Positions 35,268 to 45,585 of a stretch of 64,000 nt of DNA are shown in pieces. The stretch is from Shouchella xiaoxiensis (GTDB taxonomy: Bacteria; Bacillota; Bacilli; Bacillales; Bacillaceae_D): positions 1 through 64,000 of the forward strand of contig NZ_JAFBCV010000014.1 in NCBI RefSeq assembly GCF_016907895.1. The letters run 5' to 3'. The position numbers and the translations under genes were made by a program. Within the stretch, counting starts at the first letter, position 1. Each line of letters starts with the position of its first letter. Below the pieces are notes generated by a model. The model saw only the letters and a list, made by a program, of their open reading frames with translations, did no database searches and had not been told where the DNA came from.

Positions 35268-36737
35268 TTGAAGGTCAAACAACTACTTTTTACGTTGTCG
35301 GTTATCGTAATTGTTGCGATCTCGGGATTTTTCTTTATAAATGATGGTGTCGATTTTGGTTCACCTACTCCTGCGGGATCAAATGAACAGAATGAAACCC
35401 AAGAAATTCCAGAAGTTATTTTAAATGATGATGAACTAATGGAGAAATTCGAATTGGCATTGGCGACAATTGAGGGGAATTATGTTTCTGAAGTTGATCG
35501 ACAAAAACTAATTGAAGGTGCCATTAACGGAATGGTGGAGACTTTAGATGATCCATTTTCTGATTATATGGATGTAAGTTCTGCAACAAGTTTCCAGGAA
35601 TCGCTTAGTTCTCATTTTGAAGGAATTGGTGCCGAAGTAGGAATGATTGATGGAAATGTATCGATTATTTCTCCAATGCGTGAATCTCCTGCTGAGCGTG
35701 CAGGTTTATTACCTAATGATGCAATTGTTGAGATTGATGGAGAATCGATAGAAGGCTGGTCTGTTAATGAAGCCGTTGCGCTTATTCGTGGTGAAGGTGG
35801 AACAAGTGTTACATTAACGATCCAAAGAAGCGGTCAAACGAATCCTTTTGATGTCGAAATTGAAAGAGATCGAATTCAAATAGATTCCGTTCGCTCGGAT
35901 ACATTCGAACAAAACGGGATGACAATAGGTCGATTGGAAATTACTTCTTTCGCTGAAGATGTTGGTAGTCAATTTGACCAATTGCTACAAGAATTAGAAG
36001 CTGATGGAATTGATGGATTAATTGTTGATGTCCGAGGCAATCCAGGTGGCTACTTAGACGGTGCTCAAAACATAGGGAACTTACTAATTCCAGATGAGAA
36101 ACCAGTTGTTCAGATTGAGCACGGTGATGGCGAAATTGAAACCTATCATTCGCAAATGGAAGGAAAAAAACCATATCCAATTGTTGGCTTAATTAATCAA
36201 AGTAGTGCTTCTGCTTCAGAGATTTTAGCTGCTGCATTAAAAGAATCTGGTGAGTATGATTTAGTTGGTACAACAACATTTGGAAAAGGAACGGTCCAAA
36301 AATCCATTCAAATGAATGATGGCAGTGCATTAAAGATTACGACGGACCGTTGGTTAACTGCTGGTGGTAACACGATTGACCAAGAGGGAGTTGAGCCGAC
36401 TATCGAGCAAGATCAGCCTGATTACTTTTACTCATTTGCCTTATCGATAGAAGAGCCCTATGAAATTGATCAGGTTTCTGAACAAATTGGGCGAGCTCAA
36501 GATATGTTGCAAGGTTTAGGCTTTGATCCAGGGCGAGTAGACGGTTACTTTGATGAAAATACAGAAGAAGCCGTAAGAGAGTTTCAAGAAACACATGACC
36601 TAACTTCAGACGGCAAATTAACAGAAGAAACGGCTTCAAAGTTACAGGAAGAAATTCTTTCACATATGCGGGATAATGAAAACGATGCACAACTAAATCG
36701 TGCGATTGAAGTACTAATAGAACAAGCATCTGAGTAA
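35268..36737 (+). CDS. ctpB: Carboxy-terminal processing protease CtpB (S41)
   Basis: Secreted, membrane-tethered serine protease; in B. subtilis CtpB cleaves SpoIVFA during sporulation. Order: N-terminal anchor (LLFTLSVIVIVAISGFFF), a helical stretch, PDZ domain (about residues 95-180, with GIGAEVGM), S41 core with IVDVRGNPGGYLDGA, the catalytic Ser in NQSSASASEIL and the Lys in TTFGKGTVQ, and a C-terminal PG_binding_1 domain (about 405-465, LGFDPGRVDGYFDENTEEAV). It has 489 residues. TTG 35268 is preferred because GGGAG lies ten bases before it; GTG 35259 is too close. Confidence 0.95.
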   Translation: MKVKQLLFTLSVIVIVAISGFFFINDGVDFGSPTPAGSNEQNETQEIPEVILNDDELMEKFELALATIEGNYVSEVDRQKLIEGAINGMVETLDDPFSDYMDVSSATSFQESLSSHFEGIGAEVGMIDGNVSIISPMRESPAERAGLLPNDAIVEIDGESIEGWSVNEAVALIRGEGGTSVTLTIQRSGQTNPFDVEIERDRIQIDSVRSDTFEQNGMTIGRLEITSFAEDVGSQFDQLLQELEADGIDGLIVDVRGNPGGYLDGAQNIGNLLIPDEKPVVQIEHGDGEIETYHSQMEGKKPYPIVGLINQSSASASEILAAALKESGEYDLVGTTTFGKGTVQKSIQMNDGSALKITTDRWLTAGGNTIDQEGVEPTIEQDQPDYFYSFALSIEEPYEIDQVSEQIGRAQDMLQGLGFDPGRVDGYFDENTEEAVREFQETHDLTSDGKLTEETASKLQEEILSHMRDNENDAQLNRAIEVLIEQASE

Positions 36738-36760
36738 AATTGGATTGAACTAAACGTTTA

Positions 36761-36795
36761 GGGTATCTGCTGCTAAGAAGCAGATACCCTTTTTG
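36761..36795 (+). terminator. Terminator of ctpB
   Basis: GGGTATCTGCT pairs with AGCAGATACCC, followed by TTTTT. Confidence 0.93.
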
Positions 36796-36814
36796 ATAAG
36801 GGGTGAAAATAGAG

Positions 36815-37987
36815 ATGATGGAAACAATTTTTATTGCACTAGCGACGTTGATTCTTCACCCATTAGTTTACATAGGTATAATTGTCATGGCTATCAGTGC
36901 GGTGGTGCGAGTAAAGCAAGAGCGCAATTCTTTCCATACGAGAGTTTACGCTAAGCGTGCAGAGTACATTGTAAGCTTTTTTCCTTCTTTATTAGCGGGA
37001 ATATCTGCTAGTGTCATTCTGTTAGCCCTAGGAATGGTTTTTCCTGTTCAATTACTCGTTTTAGTTGGGCTGGCGTCAGCTACACTGCTGCTAACTGGAC
37101 AGTTAAGCTCTCAATCACCGATATACATAATGAGTTTGGCTACGGTGTTTTTTATCTGTTTACCTTATGTATCTTTACCAACGTGGATGATAGTGTCACC
37201 GGGTGACATTCCTCCTTATGCTAGTATAATGGCATTTACAATTATCTTGCTTTTAGTCCATGCTGGTTTGATCTATAAGAATGGTGCTAAGTTAACATCT
37301 CCTCAAATTGAAGAAGGGAAGCGTGGGCGATTTGTAGGAATACATCGTATAAAGCGATTATGGATCGTACCACTTATATTATTTATACCAGAAGGAATGA
37401 TACCGAGCTTTACCTATTGGCCAGTTTTTAATGTAAACGGGGCTGGTTTGCAGCCAATCATCCTTCCCTTTATCTTTGGTTTTGGTCATACAGTTCGATC
37501 ATTACCTTCTGTATTTATTACAAACCAAGCAAGAAAGTCAGCTACTTTAGCAGTGGGACTAGTTGTCCCAACGGTTTTTATGTTTTTTTTCCAAAACGAA
37601 TGGCTTTTTCTCGCAACATTGGGTGGTGCGCTGATGGTGCAAATTGGATTTCATCTTTCTTTAGTTATTAAAAGCCGTACAGAAGCCGCTTTTTTTACAG
37701 AGGAGCAAAGAAGTTGTAAGGTCGTTGGCGTGTTACCGGGAAGTCCTGCTGAAAAAATGGCTATACAGATTGGTGAAGAAGTGGTGAGAGTAAATGGTCA
37801 AACAGTATCAGATGAAACCTCCCTTTACAAAGCTTTGCAAGTTAACCCGGTTTATTGCAAATTAGAAGTAAAAGACCTTCAAGGAGAAAAGCGGTTTGTA
37901 AAAGGACCTTTGTACAGTGGGGAACATTATCAATTAGGTGTTTTGCTTGTTCGGAAACGTGAAAAACTATCTGACTCAGTTATTTAA
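36815..37987 (+). CDS. minJ: Division topology protein MinJ (YvjD)
   Basis: Polytopic membrane protein with a C-terminal PDZ domain that links DivIVA to MinCD in Bacillus. Seven to eight helices occupy roughly residues 1-290. The PDZ domain follows (about 300-380) with VVGVLPGSPAEKMAIQIGEEVVRVNGQTV. It has 390 residues. The ribosome site is AAGGGGTG; ATG 36815 or 36818 fits, and a GTG at 36803 lies within the site. Conservation outside the PDZ is modest, so the call also rests on position after ctpB. swrA, found near here in B. subtilis, is absent. Confidence 0.85.
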   Translation: MMETIFIALATLILHPLVYIGIIVMAISAVVRVKQERNSFHTRVYAKRAEYIVSFFPSLLAGISASVILLALGMVFPVQLLVLVGLASATLLLTGQLSSQSPIYIMSLATVFFICLPYVSLPTWMIVSPGDIPPYASIMAFTIILLLVHAGLIYKNGAKLTSPQIEEGKRGRFVGIHRIKRLWIVPLILFIPEGMIPSFTYWPVFNVNGAGLQPIILPFIFGFGHTVRSLPSVFITNQARKSATLAVGLVVPTVFMFFFQNEWLFLATLGGALMVQIGFHLSLVIKSRTEAAFFTEEQRSCKVVGVLPGSPAEKMAIQIGEEVVRVNGQTVSDETSLYKALQVNPVYCKLEVKDLQGEKRFVKGPLYSGEHYQLGVLLVRKREKLSDSVI

Positions 37988-37991
37988 TCGT

Positions 37992-38033
37992 AAAAAAAGC
38001 TTCAAGAAGTGGACAACTTCTTGAAGCTTTTTT
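37992..38033. terminator. Bidirectional terminator between minJ and the EamA gene
   Basis: AAAAAAAGCTTCAAGAAGT pairs with ACTTCTTGAAGCTTTTTT around a short loop. It serves both convergent genes. Confidence 0.94.
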
Positions 38034-38044
38034 ACAATCATTTT

Positions 38045-39022
38045 TTATTTAGGCTCTGTAGATAATGTCTGCCTTTTCTTAATTGGAGGAAGTGTTGAGA
38101 TTGCATCTTGTTGTCTTGAGATTCGGTAGAGCACAATCCAAATTAAAGCAAATCCAATTAATTGTGCAATGGTTACGCGTTCTTCCAACGTAACCCAAGA
38201 TACAAGTAATCCAGTCATTGGAAAGCTGAGTTCAGCTATTGTCGCAACAGATGCTTTAACTGATTGCAATCCACGATAATAGAGAAGCATGGAAACTAGA
38301 CCAGGTAATAGAGCGGATGCAAGTAAATTAAGCGCTATAAATGTAAAAGCAATTCCCGTTGCAGGCGTATTCCAAGCATCTGGAGAAACAGTTATTAGAA
38401 CACCTAATAAAGGTAATGCTAATAAGAAGCGCAAGGCAGTTACCGTTTCATAACGACATTTTTTGAGGAGGATTCGCCCCATTACAGTTGATCCGCCCCA
38501 TAATGCAGCTGCACCAATTGCAAATAAACTACCTAGTTGTAGGACATCTGATGATGAGCCAATAGGAACGGAAAAACCAAAAGTTAATAAATATGTCCCA
38601 AATAAAGCAATAGGAACATAATAGCCGAAGCCTTTTGGTAAGCGTTCTTTTAATAAGAAGTGAGCCAAAGTAATCGCAAACAATGGCTGAAGTTTTTGTA
38701 ATAAAAGCACAGAATTAATTTCGCCATTTGATGAAGCGATCGTCAGTCCTTGAGTAAAGAGCAATGTAGCAATGGCTGAACCGCCCCAAGATATGAATAA
38801 TAAGGCACCGATATCGCGAAACGCTAATTTAGAGAGATCTGTCCTGAATTTCCATAAGATCGGTATTGCAATAAAAGCTAAGATAATGTGCTCGATAAAT
38901 ACGATTTGCAAGGATGTCATCGTATCAAGTAGTAGCAGTCGGAATAGCGGGTTTATGCCCCAAAATGCCGCTCCAATGACAATAAACCAAAACGTCTTGT
39001 GTGTTCGTTGTTGTTGTTCCAC
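38045..39022 (-). CDS. EamA/DMT-family transporter under FMN riboswitch control, putative flavin transporter
   Basis: Ten-helix drug/metabolite-superfamily membrane protein (325 residues) made of two EamA repeats of about 140 residues. The first opens with FWFIVIGAAFWGINPLFRLL and the second with GSLFAIGAAALWGGSTVMGR; each repeat ends with a loop rich in Glu, such as LKERLPKGFGYY and LEERVTIAQLIG. Family members move many small molecules. Specificity is inferred from the leader: an FMN riboswitch and terminator precede it on the same strand with no other gene in between. Flavin carriers of this superfamily (RibN, ImpX) are known elsewhere. The start is GTG 39022, ten bases after AAAGGAG. Direction (uptake or export) cannot be told. 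Confidence 0.88.
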   Translation of the reverse strand: MEQQQRTHKTFWFIVIGAAFWGINPLFRLLLLDTMTSLQIVFIEHIILAFIAIPILWKFRTDLSKLAFRDIGALLFISWGGSAIATLLFTQGLTIASSNGEINSVLLLQKLQPLFAITLAHFLLKERLPKGFGYYVPIALFGTYLLTFGFSVPIGSSSDVLQLGSLFAIGAAALWGGSTVMGRILLKKCRYETVTALRFLLALPLLGVLITVSPDAWNTPATGIAFTFIALNLLASALLPGLVSMLLYYRGLQSVKASVATIAELSFPMTGLLVSWVTLEERVTIAQLIGFALIWIVLYRISRQQDAISTLPPIKKRQTLSTEPK

Positions 39023-39055
39023 TTACGCTAAGCTCCTTTTTCTAGAAAAGGTCTT

Positions 39056-39101
39056 CAAAAGAAATCAAAGAGCCCTGAAATTGACATTCAACTTCAGGGC
39101 T
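39056..39101 (-). terminator. Expression-platform terminator of the FMN riboswitch
   Basis: On the minus strand AGCCCTGAAGTTGA pairs with TCAATTTCAGGGCT (39071-39101) and is followed by U-rich CTTTGATTTCTTTT. It lies between the aptamer and the EamA start, as expected for control by premature termination. Confidence 0.85.
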
Positions 39102-39138
39102 AGCTAAATAGAACAAGGTTGTACCATGTTTTATTTAT

Positions 39139-39260
39139 TGATCTTCTCCCATCCGGACTTTAACCGTCGGCCTTGGAATTTCACCAAATCAGTCCTAATA
39201 TACATTAGGAGTCGCGGGCTTTAACCGCCGGTCAGGATTTTCACCTGCCCCGAAGATACC
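39139..39260 (-). ncRNA. FMN riboswitch (RFN element)
   Basis: Read on the minus strand it has the conserved blocks in order: TCTTCGGGGCAGG, TGAAAATCC, GACCGGCGGT, AAGCCCGCGA, a variable arm (CTCCTAAT/ATTAGGA hairpin), TGGTGAAATTCCA, GGCCGACGGT, and AGTCCGGATGGGAGAAGA, whose end pairs with the first block. This is a complete six-arm FMN aptamer. It senses flavin mononucleotide and should lower expression of the downstream EamA gene when FMN is plentiful. Confidence 0.97.
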
Positions 39261-39285
39261 TATTCATTTTTATATTCGCGATATT

Positions 39286-39314
39286 ATCATACCTTAGGTT
39301 TACCTATTCGTCTA
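39286..39314 (-). promoter_or_regulatory. Promoter of the riboswitch-EamA transcript
   Basis: On the minus strand: TAGACG (39314-39309), a 17-base spacer, TATGAT (39291-39286). The aptamer begins about 25 bases downstream. Confidence 0.6.
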
Positions 39315-39397
39315 GTGTATTGCTTATTGGAAAATAATAGATTGAATAAATCGCACGTGCGTTCGCTTAAATGATGTGTAATAAGGTGCATCTATGC

Positions 39398-39421
39398 TAT
39401 AATAAAGCGAACATCTGTTTA
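39398..39421 (+). promoter_or_regulatory. uvrBA promoter with overlapping LexA box
   Basis: An extended -10 (TGCTATAAT, TATAAT at 39398-39403) is followed at once by CGAACATCTGTTTA (39408-39421), which fits the Bacillus LexA (DinR) consensus CGAAC-N4-GTTYG except at its end. LexA bound there would block initiation, as for an SOS gene. Confidence 0.75.
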
Positions 39422-39545
39422 TAAAACGATTTATTTGTAGAGGTTTTATCTGTTTTTGATCAGGGAATAAATAGTCATCAATTGTCTAGTGAAGGAGGAA
39501 GGACGCTAATTACCATCGTGTTAGTGGTATTAGCACCAACAAGTT

Positions 39546-41522
39546 ATGGATCAAACGTTTCAACTAGTATCAGATTATTCTCCTCAAGGAGATCAACCGA
39601 AAGCAATTGAAAAGATTGTTAAAGCGATACAGAATGGTGACAAGCATCAAACATTGTTAGGTGCAACGGGAACGGGAAAGACATTTACCATGTCAAACGT
39701 TATTCAAGCTGTAAATAAGCCAACGTTAATTATGGCTCATAATAAAACGCTTGCTGGGCAGTTATATAGTGAGTTTAAACAGTTTTTTCCTAACAATGCT
39801 GTTGAGTATTTTGTCAGTTATTATGATTACTATCAGCCAGAGGCTTATGTCCCATCCTCCGACACTTTTATTGAAAAAGATGCGAGTATTAATGATGAAA
39901 TTGATAAACTGCGGCACTCAGCGACAAGTTCTCTATTTGAACGTCGCGATGTCATTATTATAGCAAGTGTCTCGTGTATTTACGGATTAGGTTCACCTGA
40001 AGAATATCGCGACCTCGTTCTTTCGATTCGGACTGGGATGGAAATAGATCGCAATGAATTATTAAGAAGACTAGTAGACATTCAATATGATCGCAACGAT
40101 TTGAACTTCATCCGTGGTACGTTTCGTGTTCGTGGTGATGTTGTAGAAATTTTTCCGGCATCAAGAGATGAGCAGTGTATTCGTGTCGAATTTTTTGGTG
40201 ATGAAATTGATCGAATGACAGAGGTAGATGCTTTAACTGGCGAAATAAAGGGAGAGCGGAACCATGTATCAATCTTTCCAGCTTCTCACTTCGTTACCCG
40301 TGAAGAAAAAATGAAAAAAGCGATAACAAATATAGAAACAGAATTAGAAGAACGTTTAAAAGAAATGCATGAGGATGGCAAACTTTTAGAAGCACAGCGA
40401 CTTGAACAGCGGACAAGATATGATTTAGAAATGATGGCAGAGATGGGTTTTTGTTCGGGAATTGAAAACTATTCACGCCACCTCACATTAAGAGGTGCGG
40501 GCGCAGTACCTTATACGCTACTTGATTTCTTTCCTGATGATTTTCTGTTGATTGTTGATGAATCACACGTCACGCTTCCTCAAGTGCGAGGAATGTTCAA
40601 TGGTGACAGAGCGAGGAAAGAAATACTAGTTAATCACGGTTTTCGCTTACCTTCCGCTCTTGATAACCGTCCATTACGGTTTGAAGAGTTTCAAGAAAAG
40701 GTCGGGCAATCCGTTTATGTTTCCGCAACACCAGGTCAATATGAGTTAGAGCACACACCGGAGATGGTTGAGCAAATTATACGTCCTACTGGATTATTAG
40801 ATCCGCCTATTGAAGTCAGACCGATTGAAGGGCAGATAGATGATTTAATAGGCGAGATTCATGAGCAAGTGAAAAAGAACGAGCGAGTTCTTGTCACGAC
40901 TTTGACTAAGAAAATGTCAGAAGATCTAGCTGATTATCTTAAGGAAATAGGGATTAAAGTACGATACCTTCACTCTGAAGTGAAAACACTTGAGCGCTTA
41001 GAGATTATCCGTCAATTAAGAATGGGGACATTTGACGTTTTAATTGGAATCAACTTGTTACGTGAGGGATTAGATATTCCAGAAGTTTCATTAGTAACGA
41101 TCTTAGATGCTGACAAAGAAGGGTTTTTACGGGCGGAACGTTCTTTAATCCAAACCATCGGTCGAGCTGCTCGAAACGAAAATGGGCGTGTCATCATGTA
41201 TGCAGATAAGATGACGAACTCAATGACAGTAGCGATAAGTGAGACGCAGAGACGACGGGAAATTCAGCAAGCGTTCAACGAGAAGCATGGAATTACGCCT
41301 AGAACTATCCAGAAACGAATACCAGATGTCGTACAAGCAACCTATGCAGCGGAAGATTCTGGTGATTATAACCCAGTTCCACAACAAAAGTTGTCTAAAA
41401 AAGAACGCTTAGCAACGATTGAACGAGTGGAACAAGAGATGAAAGAAGCGGCTAAAGGCTTGAACTTTGAACGAGCTGCCGAGCTTCGTGATATGCTGTT
41501 AGAACTTAAAGCGGAAGGATGA
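39546..41522 (+). CDS. uvrB: Excinuclease ABC subunit B (UvrB)
   Basis: Damage-verifying helicase of nucleotide excision repair. Walker A is GATGTGKT, the beta-hairpin region is [12 protein letters not shown], the DEAD-type box is [10 protein letters not shown], motif VI is QTIGRAARN, and the C-terminal UVR domain is [19 protein letters not shown]. It has 658 residues. ATG 39546 fits the alignment ([20 protein letters not shown]), and an in-frame stop at 39531 excludes upstream starts. The immediate upstream sequence has no good ribosome site; a strong one lies about 45 bases earlier (39492-39498). Confidence 0.98.
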   Translation: MDQTFQLVSDYSPQGDQPKAIEKIVKAIQNGDKHQTLLGATGTGKTFTMSNVIQAVNKPTLIMAHNKTLAGQLYSEFKQFFPNNAVEYFVSYYDYYQPEAYVPSSDTFIEKDASINDEIDKLRHSATSSLFERRDVIIIASVSCIYGLGSPEEYRDLVLSIRTGMEIDRNELLRRLVDIQYDRNDLNFIRGTFRVRGDVVEIFPASRDEQCIRVEFFGDEIDRMTEVDALTGEIKGERNHVSIFPASHFVTREEKMKKAITNIETELEERLKEMHEDGKLLEAQRLEQRTRYDLEMMAEMGFCSGIENYSRHLTLRGAGAVPYTLLDFFPDDFLLIVDESHVTLPQVRGMFNGDRARKEILVNHGFRLPSALDNRPLRFEEFQEKVGQSVYVSATPGQYELEHTPEMVEQIIRPTGLLDPPIEVRPIEGQIDDLIGEIHEQVKKNERVLVTTLTKKMSEDLADYLKEIGIKVRYLHSEVKTLERLEIIRQLRMGTFDVLIGINLLREGLDIPEVSLVTILDADKEGFLRAERSLIQTIGRAARNENGRVIMYADKMTNSMTVAISETQRRREIQQAFNEKHGITPRTIQKRIPDVVQATYAAEDSGDYNPVPQQKLSKKERLATIERVEQEMKEAAKGLNFERAAELRDMLLELKAEG

Positions 41523-41523
41523 C

Positions 41524-44397
41524 ATGATGGCACATGAACATATAGTAGTTAAAGGAGCGCGTTCCAACAATTTAAAAAATATGGATGTTTCTATTCCTAG
41601 AGGAAAGCTTGTTGTGCTTACAGGTTTATCTGGATCAGGAAAATCATCGCTTGCTTTTGATACGATTTACGCTGAAGGTCAGAGGCGCTATGTCGAGTCA
41701 TTATCAGCATATGCTCGTCAATTTCTTGGTCAAATGGATAAACCAGATGTTGATTCTATTGAAGGATTATCTCCTGCCATTTCCATTGATCAAAAAACAA
41801 CGAGCCGAAATCCTAGATCAACTGTTGGTACAGTAACGGAAATCCATGATTATTTACGCTTACTATACGCTCGAATTGGGAAGCCAATTTGCCCGAAACA
41901 TGGAATTGAAATTACATCTCAGACAATCCAACAAATGGTCGACCAAATAATGGAGTACCCCGAGAGAACAAAAATGCAGATTCTTGCTCCAGTCGTTTCT
42001 GGACGAAAAGGAACCCATACTAAAGTATTTGAACAGATTAAAAAAGATGGTTACGTTCGAGTCCGCGTAAATGGTGAAATGCATGAAGCGGCAGAGGAAA
42101 TCGAATTAGACAAAAATAAAAAACATCAAATTGAAGTGATTATTGATCGAATCGTGATTAAAGAGGGTGTGCAAACCCGCATTGCTGATTCCTTGGAAAC
42201 AGCACTGTCGCTTGCTGATGGAAGAGTTTTGGTTGATATCATCGACGGGGAAGAGCTATTATTTAGCCAGCATCATGCTTGCCCAGAGTGTGGATTTTCT
42301 ATTCCAGAACTTGAACCTCGAGCATTTTCATTTAATAGTCCGTATGGTGCTTGTCAATCCTGTGATGGTCTTGGGGTCAAGCTTGAAGTGGATAGTGAGC
42401 TAGTTATACCGGATGCTTCTCGTTCACTAAATGATGGGGCAGTTGCGCCTTGGGAGCCTACAAGCTCAACGTATTACCCACAGTTGTTACAAGCAATCTG
42501 TGAACATTTTAGCATTGATATGAATGTTCCTTTTGAAAAGTTACCAGAAAAACAGCAAAACATCATTTTAAATGGAAGTGGAAAAGAAAAAATCTTTTTT
42601 CACTATGAAAATGACTTTGGTCGCGTTCGTGAGCATATGATTGTGTTTGAAGGTGTATTGGCTAACATAAGTAGACGATACCGTGAAACAAGTTCTGATT
42701 ACATTCGTGAACAAATGGAAGCATATATGGGACAGAAACATTGCCCAACGTGTAAAGGATTTCGGCTAAAGAAAGAATCACTTGCTGTATTTGTTGGTGA
42801 AAAGCATATTGGTTCAGTAAGTCAAATGTCATGTACAGATGCATTATCATTCATTAGCAAACTCGATTTATCGGAAAAAGATCGAGCGATTTCCCGATTA
42901 ATTTTAAAAGAGATAGAGGATCGAATAGGGTTCCTCATTAACGTAGGACTTGATTATTTAACCCTTTCCAGAGCGGCGGGCACATTGTCAGGTGGAGAAG
43001 CACAACGAATTCGCTTAGCTACTCAAATTGGTTCCTCATTAATGGGCGTTTTATATATTTTAGATGAACCTTCCATTGGACTGCATCAGCGCGATAATGA
43101 TCGATTAATTGAAACACTAAAGCGAATGAGAGATCTTGGCAATACGTTAATTGTTGTTGAACACGATGAAGATACAATGCTCGCTGCGGATCATATTATT
43201 GACATTGGTCCAGGCGCAGGTGTTCATGGAGGGTATATAACGGCGGAAGGAACGCCAACGGAATTAATAGAGAACGCGAATTCTTTAACCGGTCAATACT
43301 TATCTGGTGCTAAATTTATCCCTGTACCTTCGGAAAGAAGACCACTTTCTGAGCGAAAGTTTGTCGTTAAGAAAGCTGAAGCAAATAATTTAAAACAAGT
43401 AGATGTAGCATTTCCACTTGGTGTATTTATTGCAGTAACCGGTGTTTCTGGTTCTGGAAAAAGTACTCTAGTTAATGAAATTGTTCATAAAGCATTGGCT
43501 CAAAAAATTCATCGAGCGAAGCAAAAGCCTGGTAAACACAAAGAAATTGTTGGCGTTGATTTAATGGATAAAGTGATTGATATTGACCAATCACCAATTG
43601 GACGAACGCCGCGTTCAAATCCAGCGACGTATACGAGTGTATTTGATGACATTCGAGACGTATTTGCATTAACAAACGAAGCGAAAGTTCGCGGCTATAA
43701 AAAAGGTCGATTTAGCTTTAATGTAAAAGGTGGTCGCTGTGAGGCTTGTAAAGGCGATGGGATTATAAAGATTGAAATGCACTTTTTACCTGATGTTTAC
43801 GTTCCTTGTGAAATTTGTCACGGGAGGCGCTACAACCGTGAGACGCTTGAAGTAACGTATAAAGGAAAAACAATTGCAGATGTCCTCTCAATGACGGTGG
43901 AGGAAGGCGTTGAATTTTTTGCAAGTATCCCTAAAATAAAACGCAAGATTCAAACGTTAATTGATGTTGGTCTGGGCTATATCCGTCTCGGTCAACCAGC
44001 AACAACACTATCTGGGGGTGAAGCGCAGCGTGTAAAACTAGCCTCTCAACTTCACAAACGCCCAACAGGAAGAACATTATATATACTTGATGAACCAACC
44101 ACTGGCCTTCATGTTGATGATATTGATCGCTTATTAAGTGTTCTGCAACGCTTAGTAGATAATGGCGATACGGTTTTAGTGATTGAGCATAATCTTGATG
44201 TAATAAAAACCGTTGATCACATTGTGGATCTTGGGCCAGAGGGCGGTCTTGGTGGTGGAATAATTGTAGCCGAGGGAACACCTGAGGAAGTGGCAGAGGT
44301 AGAAGAATCGTATACGGGGCGCTATTTGAAACCGATTTTAGAACGTGATAAAGCTCGTCTGGATGCACGTCTCGAAGCAATCAGTCAAAAAGTTTGA
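41524..44397 (+). CDS. uvrA: Excinuclease ABC subunit A (UvrA)
   Basis: DNA-damage sensor with two ABC ATPase modules. First Walker A is GLSGSGKSS, first zinc finger starts at CPECGF with CQSCDGLG, and the first signature is [16 protein letters not shown]. Second Walker A is GVSGSGKST, second zinc module is CEACKGDG... [10 protein letters not shown], and the second signature is [15 protein letters not shown]. It has 957 residues. It starts one base after the uvrB stop region, behind GGAAGGA; the next codon is also ATG. Confidence 0.98.
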   Translation: MMAHEHIVVKGARSNNLKNMDVSIPRGKLVVLTGLSGSGKSSLAFDTIYAEGQRRYVESLSAYARQFLGQMDKPDVDSIEGLSPAISIDQKTTSRNPRSTVGTVTEIHDYLRLLYARIGKPICPKHGIEITSQTIQQMVDQIMEYPERTKMQILAPVVSGRKGTHTKVFEQIKKDGYVRVRVNGEMHEAAEEIELDKNKKHQIEVIIDRIVIKEGVQTRIADSLETALSLADGRVLVDIIDGEELLFSQHHACPECGFSIPELEPRAFSFNSPYGACQSCDGLGVKLEVDSELVIPDASRSLNDGAVAPWEPTSSTYYPQLLQAICEHFSIDMNVPFEKLPEKQQNIILNGSGKEKIFFHYENDFGRVREHMIVFEGVLANISRRYRETSSDYIREQMEAYMGQKHCPTCKGFRLKKESLAVFVGEKHIGSVSQMSCTDALSFISKLDLSEKDRAISRLILKEIEDRIGFLINVGLDYLTLSRAAGTLSGGEAQRIRLATQIGSSLMGVLYILDEPSIGLHQRDNDRLIETLKRMRDLGNTLIVVEHDEDTMLAADHIIDIGPGAGVHGGYITAEGTPTELIENANSLTGQYLSGAKFIPVPSERRPLSERKFVVKKAEANNLKQVDVAFPLGVFIAVTGVSGSGKSTLVNEIVHKALAQKIHRAKQKPGKHKEIVGVDLMDKVIDIDQSPIGRTPRSNPATYTSVFDDIRDVFALTNEAKVRGYKKGRFSFNVKGGRCEACKGDGIIKIEMHFLPDVYVPCEICHGRRYNRETLEVTYKGKTIADVLSMTVEEGVEFFASIPKIKRKIQTLIDVGLGYIRLGQPATTLSGGEAQRVKLASQLHKRPTGRTLYILDEPTTGLHVDDIDRLLSVLQRLVDNGDTVLVIEHNLDVIKTVDHIVDLGPEGGLGGGIIVAEGTPEEVAEVEESYTGRYLKPILERDKARLDARLEAISQKV

Positions 44398-44471
44398 TGA
44401 AACATGAAACATGTTGCCTAGCTTTTACGTAATAAGATTAAAGTATTCTATAAGCAAAGGGAGCGATCGCT

Positions 44472-45554
44472 GTGGAAGAACGTAAAATGATATTAAAAAT
44501 GATTGAAGATGGAAAGATATCTGCTGAAGAAGGGCTGAAACTACTTGATTCATTAGGAAAAGATAAACAAGAGCCTGAACAAACGGATGGTCATAATCGA
44601 TCGGACAATGAATCAAAAAGTTATAAACAAACATCGGCAGATCCTGAAGAAACGCCATTTTCGAGATTTACTAGTTTCTTTGAATCAGCATTTCAAAAAG
44701 TTCGTGAAGGAGACCTTGATTTTAACTTTGGTTCTGTTACCGAAGTAGATCATGTTTTTCAACATCAAGGGATTATACCGAAATCGGTTTATGTTTCTTT
44801 AGAAAATGGATCGGTTCAAGTCGTGCCTTGGGAAAAAGAAGATATTCGGCTTGAGTGTGAAGCAAAAGTTTATAAGGCGAAAGATGAAGAAGAAGCAAGA
44901 GAATCTCTCTTAAAAGACTCGGTCTTTTCTGCAACTGAAGAAAAAGTGTCTTTTGAAACAAAATCAAAGGCAATGAAAGTAAATGTCGTTTTATATGTAC
45001 CTGAAGCTTCATATGAGAATGTTAAATTATACGCGTTTAACGGCTCACTTAACGGGGAATCGATAAAAACAGACTTGTTTGATGCATCAACAACGAATGG
45101 CTCGATAAAAACAGCGGACCTAGTTGCTAAAAAAGCGATGATGGAAACGTCAAACGGAAGCATTTCTTGTGAAGGTCATTCAATTGGATCTCTTTATGCA
45201 AAAACCTTAAACGGTTCGATAAAAGTTGATGGTGCAGCTGAAGATGCGGATATTGAAACGCTAAATGGTACAATTAATTATCATGTGAATGATTCTGTTG
45301 AAACAGGTTATCTGGACATTAAGACAACAACAGGTAGTGTGAAAATACTTGTTTCCGACCAAATTCGTTTTGAAGGGAAATTAAAATCAAACGTGGGGTC
45401 AATCCGAAATCGTCTTTCGGATGCAGAAATCATTGATGAGAAAAAAGAATTTGCTCAGAGATACATGCAAGTTTCTGCGAATCAGGCACAATCAAAGCGT
45501 ATTAAAGTGCATGCTGTCGCTAACACAGGTACAATTACTGTGGAGGATAAATAA
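44472..45554 (+). CDS. yvlB: YvlB-type envelope stress protein (DUF4097)
   Basis: The N-terminal module (KMILKMIEDGKISAEEGLKLLDSLG) is the YvlB/SHOCT-like helix pair. An acidic linker leads to a DUF4097 beta-helix (about residues 95-360) built of repeated short turns with NGS and TGS (YAFNGSLNGES, TTNGSIKTAD, TSNGSISCEG, TLNGSIKVDG, TLNGTINYHV). It has 360 residues. The start is GTG 44472 after AAAGGGAG. Relatives such as LiaX act in cell-envelope stress responses. It forms an operon with yvlC and yvlD. Confidence 0.9.
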   Translation: MEERKMILKMIEDGKISAEEGLKLLDSLGKDKQEPEQTDGHNRSDNESKSYKQTSADPEETPFSRFTSFFESAFQKVREGDLDFNFGSVTEVDHVFQHQGIIPKSVYVSLENGSVQVVPWEKEDIRLECEAKVYKAKDEEEARESLLKDSVFSATEEKVSFETKSKAMKVNVVLYVPEASYENVKLYAFNGSLNGESIKTDLFDASTTNGSIKTADLVAKKAMMETSNGSISCEGHSIGSLYAKTLNGSIKVDGAAEDADIETLNGTINYHVNDSVETGYLDIKTTTGSVKILVSDQIRFEGKLKSNVGSIRNRLSDAEIIDEKKEFAQRYMQVSANQAQSKRIKVHAVANTGTITVEDK

Positions 45555-45585
45555 GACAATGTTTGTCTAAATGAAAGGTGACTAT

